Positions 1 through 7,483 of a stretch of DNA of 64,000 nt are shown piece after piece. Source of the DNA: Microbacterium hominis NBRC 15708 (GTDB taxonomy: Bacteria; Actinomycetota; Actinomycetes; Actinomycetales; Microbacteriaceae); contig NZ_BCWI01000014.1 in the NCBI RefSeq assembly GCF_001592125.1, positions 39,919 through 103,918 of the forward strand. Direction: 5' to 3'. The notes under the pieces were generated by a model. That model was not told where the DNA came from and did not search any database. It saw only the letters and a program-made list of their open reading frames with translations. The position numbers were made by a program, and so were the translations under genes. Within the stretch, counting starts at the first letter, position 1, and every line of letters starts with the position of its first letter.

Positions 1-817
1 TGTCGCTGCGCATCGTGAGCACGGTCGCATCGCTCTGGCGGCGCAGGTCGGCGCCGAGATCCAACGAGGGGTCGATCATGGTGGCCGTGCCGGGGCCCGC
101 CGCCGGCGTGGCCGCCTGGATCGTCGGCCCGAGCGCGAGAGCCGTCACGATCGCCACCGCGCCGATGGTCACCGCGACGGCGGAGACGCCTCCCGCCCGA
201 CGCGGCGCCCGCGACTCGCGGGTGCGCGTCTCCGCCCGGATCAACAGGAGCACCGCGACGGCCAGCAGCACGAAGGCGACGACGTCGACGCCCGCGGGCA
301 CGGCGATCGCGGGGATCAGCCACACGGCGACCAGCGCGACGCTCGCCAGCAGCGGCATCCGCGCCGTCACGACGACATGGTCGAGCGCGATCGTCAGCAG
401 CCCGAGCGAGGCGACGATCACGAAGCTCAACGGGGTCGTCGCCGTCAGCGGAGCGATGCCGTCGGCGATCGACGTGGATGCCGCGGCGATCATGCGCGGC
501 ACCGCCTCGACGAGCGTCCCCGTCGGAATGACGCCGAGGAGCGCATCGCGGGGGAAGAAGACGGCCGTGACGGCGCCGGCCCACACCGCGAGCTCGATGA
601 GCGTCACCACGGTCGCCGCGACCCGCAGCCGGCGCAGCACGTAGCCGATCGTCAGGAGCGCCAGCGGCAGGCCGGCCGCGCCCCACAGCCACGAGCCGCT
701 CTGGACGACGCGCGTGAGCGGCACGAGGGTGGCGAGCAGTCCGAGCCACAGAGCGAGGGAGAGCCGCAGCTCTCCGCGTTGCGCCGTCCGCCGCCGGCGG
801 CCCTCACGCGACGGCAC
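1..817 (-). CDS. TgpA-type transglutaminase-like membrane protein (N-terminal part, cut by window edge)
   Basis: Only the amino-terminal 272 codons are present; the rest lies left of base 1. I chose GTG at 817 because that frame stays open to the edge and gives about seven hydrophobic segments, beginning LRLSLALWLGLLATLVPL, followed by an extracytoplasmic stretch. The start lies inside the end of the DUF58 gene (14-nt overlap). A multi-pass N-terminus in front of a transglutaminase core is the layout of TgpA/DUF3488 proteins, and moxR-DUF58-transglutaminase is a well-known gene trio. The catalytic Cys-His-Asp domain is outside the window, so activity cannot be judged. The trio is usually linked to envelope processes; its substrate is unknown. 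Confidence 0.8.
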   Translation of the reverse strand, partial: MPSREGRRRRTAQRGELRLSLALWLGLLATLVPLTRVVQSGSWLWGAAGLPLALLTIGYVLRRLRVAATVVTLIELAVWAGAVTAVFFPRDALLGVIPTGTLVEAVPRMIAAASTSIADGIAPLTATTPLSFVIVASLGLLTIALDHVVVTARMPLLASVALVAVWLIPAIAVPAGVDVVAFVLLAVAVLLLIRAETRTRESRAPRRAGGVSAVAVTIGAVAIVTALALGPTIQAATPAAGPGTATMIDPSLDLGADLRRQSDATVLTMRSD

Positions 818-2078
818 GGCCGCCCCCTCGCGTGCTGGTCGCGGCGACGGCATCCGACCACGCCGATGCGAGGTCGGCGCCCGGAGCGATGACGCCGAGC
901 CGCCACCCCGTGTCGACGGCGCGGACACGCGCCGCCTCGGAGGCCGCCACGGTCAGAAGCACCGGCAGCGTGCTGTGATGGGGCAGCGCAGCCAGCGCCG
1001 CGGCATCCGCGTCGTCGATCGCGCCGGTGACGAGCACGACGGGACCGGCCGAGATACCCGTGAACAGGCGCACCAGCGCGTCGAGGGGGAGGTCGCGTCG
1101 TGCCGTCACGGTCGCCAGCGCGATGGCCAGCTGCTCGACACCGCGGCCGTCGCCGCCCTCGATGGGATCGGCCAGCACGGCGCCGTCCGCGTCGATCACC
1201 GTCACGAGGTAGCCCTCGCGCACCAGCAGCGCCGTCGCGGACAGGCATGCCGACACGGCGATCTCGAAGCCCGGGTCGCCTCCCGGGGCGCGCGCCGCCT
1301 CGACGGGCCAGCGGGGTGCGCCGCGGTCGAGCACGACGACGGCCTCGGGTGTCGTCTCCTGCTCCTCCTGTCGCACCATCAACTCGTCGCGGTGGGCGCT
1401 GGCGCGCCAGTGGATGCGGCGCATCGAGTCGCCCGGTGCGTAGGTGCGCGGGATGAGGTTGTCGGCTCCCTGCCCGAGACGGTCGACGACACTGCGGGTG
1501 CTGCCGCCGGCGTCGCCGGGCAGATCGCTCAGCGGCCCGAGCTCCACGACCTCCGGCACGATCACGAGCGGAGAGCCGTCACCGACCGAGCGCCGCCGGC
1601 GGGTGAAGCCGAAGGGATCGGTCGAGACGACGGAGAGGGGCCCGACCGTGCGGATGCCGCGGCGCATCGCCCGCGCCGAGTAGACGAGCTCGACGCCCTC
1701 AGTGCCGGCCACGGCGGAGGCGGTCGCCGGGAACACGCCGGCCGGCCCCGCGGCGGTGGCGTCGGGGCTCGCGTCGATGCCGTCCGGCAGTCGGTCGCGC
1801 CAACGGCCCTCGCTGGAGGGGAGGGAGGATCGGGTGCGCACGCGGAGGCGCACGCGGACGTCGGTGCCGACCGGCGCCACGTCGGGTGAGAACGAGCGGG
1901 AGACGCGCGCCGAGCGGGGCACCAGGTACAGCGTCGCCGCGCTGACGGCGACGACGATCGCGAGGAGCGCGCCGACATAGGCGAGCTCGGCGATGCCGAA
2001 GCGCTGCGCGAGGAACCCGCACACCGCCGCGAGCAGCACCGCGCCGGTGCCGCGCGCGGTCAGAGGCCAGCCGGACAC
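804..2078 (-). CDS. DUF58 domain membrane protein
   Basis: A 424-aa protein with two hydrophobic N-terminal segments (about residues 10-50) followed by a soluble region containing the DUF58 hallmark PGDSMRRIHWRASAHRDEL. The open frame runs further upstream, but that part is low-complexity Arg/Ala sequence antisense-like to moxR; GTG at 2078 starts VSGWPLTARGTG just 8 nt after the moxR stop and is preferred. It is the middle gene of the moxR-DUF58-tgpA operon. DUF58 proteins have a VWA-like fold and are thought to work with MoxR AAA+ ATPases in assembling envelope or metal-dependent complexes; the specific client is not known. Confidence 0.9.
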   Translation of the reverse strand: MSGWPLTARGTGAVLLAAVCGFLAQRFGIAELAYVGALLAIVVAVSAATLYLVPRSARVSRSFSPDVAPVGTDVRVRLRVRTRSSLPSSEGRWRDRLPDGIDASPDATAAGPAGVFPATASAVAGTEGVELVYSARAMRRGIRTVGPLSVVSTDPFGFTRRRRSVGDGSPLVIVPEVVELGPLSDLPGDAGGSTRSVVDRLGQGADNLIPRTYAPGDSMRRIHWRASAHRDELMVRQEEQETTPEAVVVLDRGAPRWPVEAARAPGGDPGFEIAVSACLSATALLVREGYLVTVIDADGAVLADPIEGGDGRGVEQLAIALATVTARRDLPLDALVRLFTGISAGPVVLVTGAIDDADAAALAALPHHSTLPVLLTVAASEAARVRAVDTGWRLGVIAPGADLASAWSDAVAATSTRGGGRAVA

Positions 2079-2086
2079 GACCGGCC

Positions 2087-3067
2087 TCAGCGGGTGGCCA
2101 GCGGCACTCGCACCGACCCGACGATCGCGCGCAGGACGGCGGCGATGGTGTCGGCCGACGAGCGCCCCCGCGCCGATGCGGTGCCGCGGGCGGCGATGAG
2201 GCGATGGGCGAAGACCGGTTCGACGAGCGCGGCCACGTCGTCGGGGATGACGAACTCGCGGCCGTCGAGCGCGGCGCGCACCTTGGCGGCCCGCACCAGC
2301 TGCAGGGTGGCGCGAGGACTCGCGCCCAGCCGCAGATCCGGGTGCTCGCGCGTGGCGCGCGCGAGCCCCACGGTGTACTCCTCGACGGCGGGGGAGACGT
2401 GCACCCCGCGTGCCCACGCGATCAGGGCGCGCACATCCGCGGCGCCGAGCACGGGGGCCACCCCGTCGAGCGGGTTGACGGTCTCGCGCTGGCGGAGCAT
2501 GAGCGCTTCGCTCGCGGCATCCGGATAGCCCATGGAGATGCGCATCATGAAGCGGTCGCGCTGCGCCTCCGGAAGTGCGTAGGTGCCCTCCATCTCGAGG
2601 GGGTTCTGCGTGGCGACGACGAGGAACGGATCGGCCAGCCGGTGGCTGGTGCCGTCGACGGTCACCTGACGCTCCTCCATCGCCTCCAGAAGAGCGGACT
2701 GGGTCTTGGGGGAGGCGCGGTTGATCTCGTCGGCGATGACGATCTGCGCGAAGATCGCCCCCGGCTTGAACTCGAACTCGCGGTCCACCGGGTTGTAGAC
2801 GCTGACCCCGGTCACATCACTCGGCAGAAGGTCGGGGGTGAACTGGATGCGGCGCACGCTCGCGTCGATCGAGGAGGCCAGGGCGCGCGCCAGCATGGTC
2901 TTGCCGACCCCCGGCACGTCCTCGATGAGGAGATGGCCCTCGGCCAGGAGGCAGACCAGCGCGGCGCGCACGGCATCCGGCTTGCCGTCGATCACGCGCG
3001 TGACGGAGGTCTCGACCGCCTCGGCGGCCCGGGCGAACGTGGCGGCGGTGAGCGGGTGGTCGGGCAT
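2087..3067 (-). CDS. moxR: MoxR family AAA+ ATPase
   Basis: A 326-aa AAA+ ATPase of usual MoxR length. Walker A GVGKT is near residues 53-57, Walker B IVIADE near 109-114, followed by the MoxR-typical NRASPKTQSALLEAMEE (about 115-130) and ATQNPLEMEGTY sensor region. ATG at 3067 is preceded by AGGGAGA. It is the first gene of a three-gene operon with the DUF58 and TgpA-like genes. MoxR proteins act as ATP-driven chaperones or assembly factors for co-encoded VWA/DUF58 proteins. A -10 like TAGCAT lies at 3101-3106 on this strand. Confidence 0.93.
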   Translation of the reverse strand: MPDHPLTAATFARAAEAVETSVTRVIDGKPDAVRAALVCLLAEGHLLIEDVPGVGKTMLARALASSIDASVRRIQFTPDLLPSDVTGVSVYNPVDREFEFKPGAIFAQIVIADEINRASPKTQSALLEAMEERQVTVDGTSHRLADPFLVVATQNPLEMEGTYALPEAQRDRFMMRISMGYPDAASEALMLRQRETVNPLDGVAPVLGAADVRALIAWARGVHVSPAVEEYTVGLARATREHPDLRLGASPRATLQLVRAAKVRAALDGREFVIPDDVAALVEPVFAHRLIAARGTASARGRSSADTIAAVLRAIVGSVRVPLATR

Positions 3068-3100
3068 GCGTCTCCCTGTCTCAGCGGCGGTGCTTGCTCG

Positions 3101-3106
3101 ATGCTA
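3101..3106 (-). promoter_or_regulatory. Probable -10 element of the moxR operon
   Basis: TAGCAT read on the minus strand, about 35 nt upstream of the moxR ATG. It matches the actinobacterial TAnnnT -10. I see no convincing -35. Confidence 0.4.
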
Positions 3107-3139
3107 ACCCGGCTGGCGAGCCGCGGGCGCGACGTCGGG

Positions 3140-3145
3140 TAAACT
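3140..3145 (+). promoter_or_regulatory. -10 element of the SRP RNA gene
   Basis: TAAACT, placed about 7 nt upstream of the first paired base of the SRP RNA, so it predicts transcription starting at the RNA's 5' end. No good -35 hexamer is visible at 17-18 nt spacing. Confidence 0.55.
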
Positions 3146-3152
3146 CGCATGT

Positions 3153-3241
3153 AGCTCTCCGCGAGACGGCATCCAGGCCAACTCCCCCAGGACGGAAACG
3201 TAGCAAGGGTAACCGGGCTCTGCCGGGTTCGCGGAGAGTCT
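3153..3241 (+). ncRNA. ffs: Signal recognition particle RNA, small bacterial (4.5S) type
   Basis: The ends pair as CTCTCCGCGA (3155-3164) with TCGCGGAGAG (3229-3238), giving one long hairpin of about 90 nt. Its tip (3188-3206) carries the domain IV signature: AGG on the 5' side, an ACG-GAAA-CGT tetraloop stem, and AGCA on the 3' side, the symmetrical loop bound by the Ffh M domain. The pyrimidine-rich run TCTTTCTTTT at 3239-3248 directly after the stem is a plausible terminator. The RNA works with Ffh in targeting membrane and secreted proteins. Confidence 0.92.
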
Positions 3242-3248
3242 TTCTTTT
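3239..3248 (+). terminator. U-rich tail terminating the SRP RNA
   Basis: TCTTTCTTTT directly follows the closing stem of the SRP RNA, so the RNA hairpin itself plus this tract can act as an intrinsic terminator. Confidence 0.5.
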
Positions 3249-3336
3249 GCCCGGTGGGGTACGGACCGCGCCGTGCTTCCGTCCCGCCGGAAGGTTTTCT
3301 CCGGCAGATCCCTCACGGCCCCGCGGGGGCCCCGCC

Positions 3337-3342
3337 TAGGCT
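3337..3342 (+). promoter_or_regulatory. -10 element of a leaderless pta-ackA transcript
   Basis: TAGGCT ends 7 nt before GTG 3350, and there is no Shine-Dalgarno sequence in between. This geometry places the transcription start at or next to the start codon. Confidence 0.55.
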
Positions 3343-3349
3343 GGAACCC

Positions 3350-5500
3350 GTGGCGCAGAGCATCTACATCACCTCCACCGAGGGCCTGTCCGGAAAATCC
3401 ACGATCGTTCTCGGAGTGCTGGACGCACTGAGCCGTTCCACTCCGCGGGTCGGGGTGTTCCGCGCCATCGCGCGCTCCATCGACGAGCGCGACTACGTGC
3501 TCGAGATGCTGCTCGACCACATCGGCGTCGACCTCGACTACGAGGAGGCGGTCGGCGTCACCTACGACGACGTGCGCAACGACCCGGATGCCGCGCTCTC
3601 GCGCATCGTCGAGCGGTTCAAGGCCGTCGAGGCGAAGTGCGATGCGGTCGTCGTCGTCGGCAGTGACTTCACGGACGTCGGCTCCACGAGCGAGCTCGGG
3701 TACAACGCGCGCATCGCCGCGAACCTCGGCGCGCCGGTGCTCGTCGTGCTCAACGGGCGCGGCCACGAAGGCGACCGTCTCGGGGTCAGCGAGGCGCGCA
3801 CGCCGCAGCAGCTGGCGCAGCTCACCGCGCTCGCGCTCACCGACATCACGCACCAGCGCGCCGAGCTGTTCGCCGTGATCACCAATCGCGCCGACCCCGA
3901 TCACCTGGACGAGATCAACGCGGCGATCGGCGAGGTCGTGCGCGACATCCCGGCCGTCGACGGCAGTCGCGAGGCCGACGTGGCCGTGTGGTCCATCCCC
4001 GAGGACGTGTTCCTCGTCGCTCCCGCCGTGCGCGACATCATGCTGACCCTCGGCGGCACGCTGCTGCGCGGCGACGAGGCCCTGCTCGTGCGCGAGGTGC
4101 TCGACGTCGTCGTCGCCGGCATGTCGCTCAACAACATCCTTCCGCGACTCACCGAGGGCGCCATCGTCATCGTCCCCGCCGACCGCACCGAGGTGCTGCT
4201 GGGCCTGCTGCTGGCCAACTCCTCGGGGACGTTCCCGTCGATCGCGGGCATCATCCTCAACGGCCCGTTCCCGCTGCCGCCGGCGGTGCAGGACCTCATG
4301 GTCGGCCTCGACTCGCCGCTGCCGATCATCCAGACCGACCTCGACACGTACGACACCGCGGTGCGGGTCATGGGCACCCGGGGTCGTCTCGCGGCCGGCT
4401 CGCAGCGCCGGTTCGACACCGCCCTGGCCCTGTTCGAGCAGCACGTCGACACCGACGAGTTCACGCGCGCGCTGGGCCTCGCCCACTCCACCGTGGTCAC
4501 GCCGCTCATGTTCGAGTACCAGCTGCTGGAGCGCGCCCGTGCGGGACGCAAGCGCATCGTGCTGCCCGAGGGCGGCGACGACCGCGTGCTCAAGGCTGCG
4601 GCCACGGTGCTCGCCCGCGGCATCGCCGACCTCACGATCCTCGGCGACGAGGCCGAGGTGCGCGGCCGGGCCGTCGAGCTCGGCCTCGACCTCGGCGCCG
4701 CACAGGTGCTCAGCCCCTTCGACCCCCAGATCGTGCACCGCTTCGCCGAGGAGTACGCGGAGCTGCGCAAGCACAAGGGCATCACGTACGAGAAGGCGGC
4801 CGACACCATCACCGACGTCTCGTACTTCGGCACGATGATGGTGCACCTCGGCCTGGCCGACGGCATGGTCTCGGGCGCCGCGCACACCACGGCACACACG
4901 ATCCGTCCCGCCTTCGAGATCATCAAGACCCGGCCCGGCGTCTCGGTCGTCTCGAGCGTGTTCCTCATGGCGCTCGCCGACCGGGTGCTCGTCTACGGCG
5001 ACTGCGCGGTCATCCCCGATCCGACGGCGACGCAGCTGTCCGACATCGCGATCTCGTCGGCCGCGACCGCTCGCCAGTTCGGCATCGACCCGCGTATCGC
5101 GATGCTCTCCTACTCGACCGGCGAGTCGGGTTCGGGTGAGGACGTCGACAAGGTCCGCGAGGCCACGGCCTTCGTGCGCGAGCGCGCACCGGAGCTGCTG
5201 GTCGAGGGTCCGATCCAGTACGACGCGGCCGCCGACGCCGCCGTCGCCAAGGCGAAGATGCCCGATTCCGCCGTCGCGGGACGAGCCACCGTGTTCGTGT
5301 TCCCCGACCTCAACACGGGCAACAACACCTACAAGGCCGTGCAGCGCTCGGCGGGCGCGGTCGCCATGGGCCCCGTCCTCCAGGGGCTCAACAAGCCGAT
5401 CAACGACCTGTCGCGCGGTGCGCTGGTCGAAGACATCGTCAACACGATCGCGATCACCGCGATCCAGGCGCAGAACCAGCAGCAGGGAAACAACGCATGA
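3350..5500 (+). CDS. pta: Phosphate acetyltransferase, long form
   Basis: Converts acetyl-CoA and phosphate to acetyl phosphate in the cytosol, upstream of acetate kinase. The 716-aa length fits the long actinobacterial/enterobacterial form: an N-terminal P-loop-like domain (SGKSTIVLGVLDAL near residue 15), a DRTGG-type middle region, and the catalytic PTA_PTB domain from about residue 385 (RKRIVLPEGGDDRVLKAA). GTG 3350 begins VAQSIYITSTEG, the family's normal start, although the frame is open upstream. The stop overlaps the ackA start in ATGA, so the two are translationally coupled. The transcript looks leaderless. Confidence 0.95.
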   Translation: MAQSIYITSTEGLSGKSTIVLGVLDALSRSTPRVGVFRAIARSIDERDYVLEMLLDHIGVDLDYEEAVGVTYDDVRNDPDAALSRIVERFKAVEAKCDAVVVVGSDFTDVGSTSELGYNARIAANLGAPVLVVLNGRGHEGDRLGVSEARTPQQLAQLTALALTDITHQRAELFAVITNRADPDHLDEINAAIGEVVRDIPAVDGSREADVAVWSIPEDVFLVAPAVRDIMLTLGGTLLRGDEALLVREVLDVVVAGMSLNNILPRLTEGAIVIVPADRTEVLLGLLLANSSGTFPSIAGIILNGPFPLPPAVQDLMVGLDSPLPIIQTDLDTYDTAVRVMGTRGRLAAGSQRRFDTALALFEQHVDTDEFTRALGLAHSTVVTPLMFEYQLLERARAGRKRIVLPEGGDDRVLKAAATVLARGIADLTILGDEAEVRGRAVELGLDLGAAQVLSPFDPQIVHRFAEEYAELRKHKGITYEKAADTITDVSYFGTMMVHLGLADGMVSGAAHTTAHTIRPAFEIIKTRPGVSVVSSVFLMALADRVLVYGDCAVIPDPTATQLSDIAISSAATARQFGIDPRIAMLSYSTGESGSGEDVDKVREATAFVRERAPELLVEGPIQYDAAADAAVAKAKMPDSAVAGRATVFVFPDLNTGNNTYKAVQRSAGAVAMGPVLQGLNKPINDLSRGALVEDIVNTIAITAIQAQNQQQGNNA

Positions 5501-6687
5501 CCGTCGTCCTCGTCATCAACAGCGGCTCCTCGTCGTTCAAGTACCAGCTCGTCGACGTCGAGTCGCAGACGGCGCTCGCATCGGGACTCGTCGAGCGCAT
5601 CGGACAGGAGATCGGGTCGGCCCGGCACAAGACGGGGGATGCCGACCACACGCGCGAGCTGCCCATCCCCGACCACACCGCCGGCTTCCGCGTGATGCTC
5701 GATGCGTTCGAGGAGTACGGGCCGTCGCTCGTCGAGACCCCGCCGTCGGCCGTGGGCCACCGCGTCGTCCAGGGTGGCGCGCGCTTCTTCCGTCCGACGC
5801 TCATCGACGACCTCGTCGAGATCAACATCGACGAGCTCTCGGTGCTCGCGCCGCTGCACAACCCCGGAGCGCTGCAGGGGATCCGCGCGGCACGCGCGGC
5901 CTTCCCCGCCCTGCCGCACGTCGCGGTCTTCGACACCGCCTTCCACCAGACGCTGCCCCCGGCCGCCTACACCTACGCGATCGACCAGACGATCGCGCGC
6001 AAGCACCGCATCCGCCGTTACGGCTTCCACGGCACCAGCCACAAGTTCGTCAGCGAGGCCGCCGCCGACTATGTGGGACGGCCGCTGCGCGAGCTCAAGC
6101 AGCTCGTGCTGCACCTGGGAAACGGCGCCTCGATCACCGCGATCGACGGCGGGCACTCCGTCGACACCTCGATGGGGCTGACGCCGCTGGAGGGGCTCGT
6201 GATGGGGACGCGCTCCGGCGACCTCGATCCCTCCGTGCTGCTCGTGCTCGCCCGCCGTGAGGAGATGAGCCCCGGAGACCTCGACGACTTCCTCAACAAG
6301 CGCAGCGGAATGGTCGGTCTCGCCGGCGTCTCCGACATGCGTGACATCGAGGACCGCCGCGAAGAGGGCGCCGGTGCGGCCATGCTCGCCTTCGACGTCT
6401 ACATCCACCGGCTGCGGGCGTACATCGGCGCCTACATCGCGCAGCTCGGCGGGGTGGATGTGATCTCGTTCACGGCCGGGGTGGGGGAGAACTCGCCGCT
6501 CGTGCGTGCGGAGGCCCTGGCGACGCTGGGATTCCTCGGCATCCGTGTCGACGCGGAGCGCAACGAGGCCCGCGAACGCGGCATCCGCACGATCTCGGCC
6601 GACGACTCGAGCGTCACGGTGCTCGTCGTGCCGACCAACGAGGAGCTCGAGATCGCCCGTCAGACGCTCGCGGTCGTGGCCGACTGA
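5497..6687 (+). CDS. ackA: Acetate kinase
   Basis: Makes ATP and acetate from acetyl phosphate and ADP. The 396-aa product starts MTVVLVINSGSSSFKYQL, the acetate kinase N-terminal signature, and carries FHGTSHKFVSEAA (about 171-183) and HLGNGAS (about 207-213) of the second signature. ATG 5497 overlaps the pta stop by 4 nt. With acs elsewhere in the window the cell has both the reversible AckA-Pta route and the high-affinity acetate route. Confidence 0.96.
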   Translation: MTVVLVINSGSSSFKYQLVDVESQTALASGLVERIGQEIGSARHKTGDADHTRELPIPDHTAGFRVMLDAFEEYGPSLVETPPSAVGHRVVQGGARFFRPTLIDDLVEINIDELSVLAPLHNPGALQGIRAARAAFPALPHVAVFDTAFHQTLPPAAYTYAIDQTIARKHRIRRYGFHGTSHKFVSEAAADYVGRPLRELKQLVLHLGNGASITAIDGGHSVDTSMGLTPLEGLVMGTRSGDLDPSVLLVLARREEMSPGDLDDFLNKRSGMVGLAGVSDMRDIEDRREEGAGAAMLAFDVYIHRLRAYIGAYIAQLGGVDVISFTAGVGENSPLVRAEALATLGFLGIRVDAERNEARERGIRTISADDSSVTVLVVPTNEELEIARQTLAVVAD

Positions 6688-6742
6688 CCGGCCGATCCGC
6701 CGCGACGCGGCTCACCGATACGCGACGTCCGCACCTGCCCAC

Positions 6743-6748
6743 TACGCT
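6743..6748 (+). promoter_or_regulatory. -10 element of a leaderless HAD/GH65 transcript
   Basis: TACGCT ends 6 nt before GTG 6755 with no Shine-Dalgarno sequence between them, suggesting a leaderless message for the two-gene unit. Confidence 0.5.
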
Positions 6749-6754
6749 GAATCC

Positions 6755-7483
6755 GTGACAGCCGACCTTCCCGACCTCAGCGCTCTCGACGGCGTGCTCT
6801 TCGACCTCGACGGCGTGCTGACCCCGACCGCCGAGGTGCACATGCACGCGTGGGAATCGATGTTCACCGAACTGTTCTCCGCGTGGGGCATCGAGCCCGC
6901 GTACACGGAAGAGGACTACTTCCGGTACCTCGACGGAAAGCAGCGCTACGACGGCGTCGCGAGCCTCCTGCGCTCGCGCGACGTCGAGGTGCCCTGGGGC
7001 GATCCGGACGACGATCCCTCCGCGGACACCGTCTGCGGCATCGGCAACCGCAAGAACGAGGTGTTCGCGCGTGTCCTGCGCGCCGACGGCATCGCGCCCT
7101 ACCCGGGCTCTCTGGCGCTCCTCGAACAGCTGCGCGCGGCGGGGACGCCGATCGGCGTCGTCTCGAGCTCCAAGAACGCCGAGGAGGTGCTGGCCGCGGC
7201 CGGCATCCGCGACTTCTTCCCCGTCGTCGTCGACGGAGTGGTCTCGGCGCGCGAGGGGCTGCGCTCCAAGCCCGCGCCCGACATGTTCGCCGCCGGGGCC
7301 CGCATGCTCGGCGTCGACCCGGCGCGCAGCGCCGCCGTCGAAGACGCGCATTCGGGCGTCGCCTCCGCCGTGGCGGCCGGGTTCGGGCTCGTGGTCGGCG
7401 TCGACCGCGGCGCGGGTGCCCAGGCGCTGCTCGACCTCGGCGCGACGCTCGTCGTCGACGACCTCGCGGCGTTCGTCGCCTGA
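6755..7483 (+). CDS. HAD-superfamily phosphatase/beta-phosphoglucomutase-like protein
   Basis: A 242-aa HAD protein. Motif I is FDLDGVLTPTAEVHMHAW (nucleophile Asp near residue 16), motif II is VVSSSKN, and motif IV is AVEDAHSGV. The C1-type helical cap between motifs I and II matches beta-phosphoglucomutases. GTG 6755 starts VTADLPDLSALDGV; upstream sequence in this frame is inside ackA. The next gene, a GH65 phosphorylase, overlaps by 1 nt (TGATG), and the pair phosphorylase plus beta-PGM is a classic route from an alpha-glucoside through beta-glucose 1-phosphate to glucose 6-phosphate. The role as pgmB is inferred from this context. Confidence 0.85.
   Translation: MTADLPDLSALDGVLFDLDGVLTPTAEVHMHAWESMFTELFSAWGIEPAYTEEDYFRYLDGKQRYDGVASLLRSRDVEVPWGDPDDDPSADTVCGIGNRKNEVFARVLRADGIAPYPGSLALLEQLRAAGTPIGVVSSSKNAEEVLAAAGIRDFFPVVVDGVVSAREGLRSKPAPDMFAAGARMLGVDPARSAAVEDAHSGVASAVAAGFGLVVGVDRGAGAQALLDLGATLVVDDLAAFVA

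Noticed and set aside
2204..3142. Plus-strand open frame opposite moxR
   Set aside because: No recognisable protein features; the minus-strand MoxR has Walker A/B and sensor motifs.
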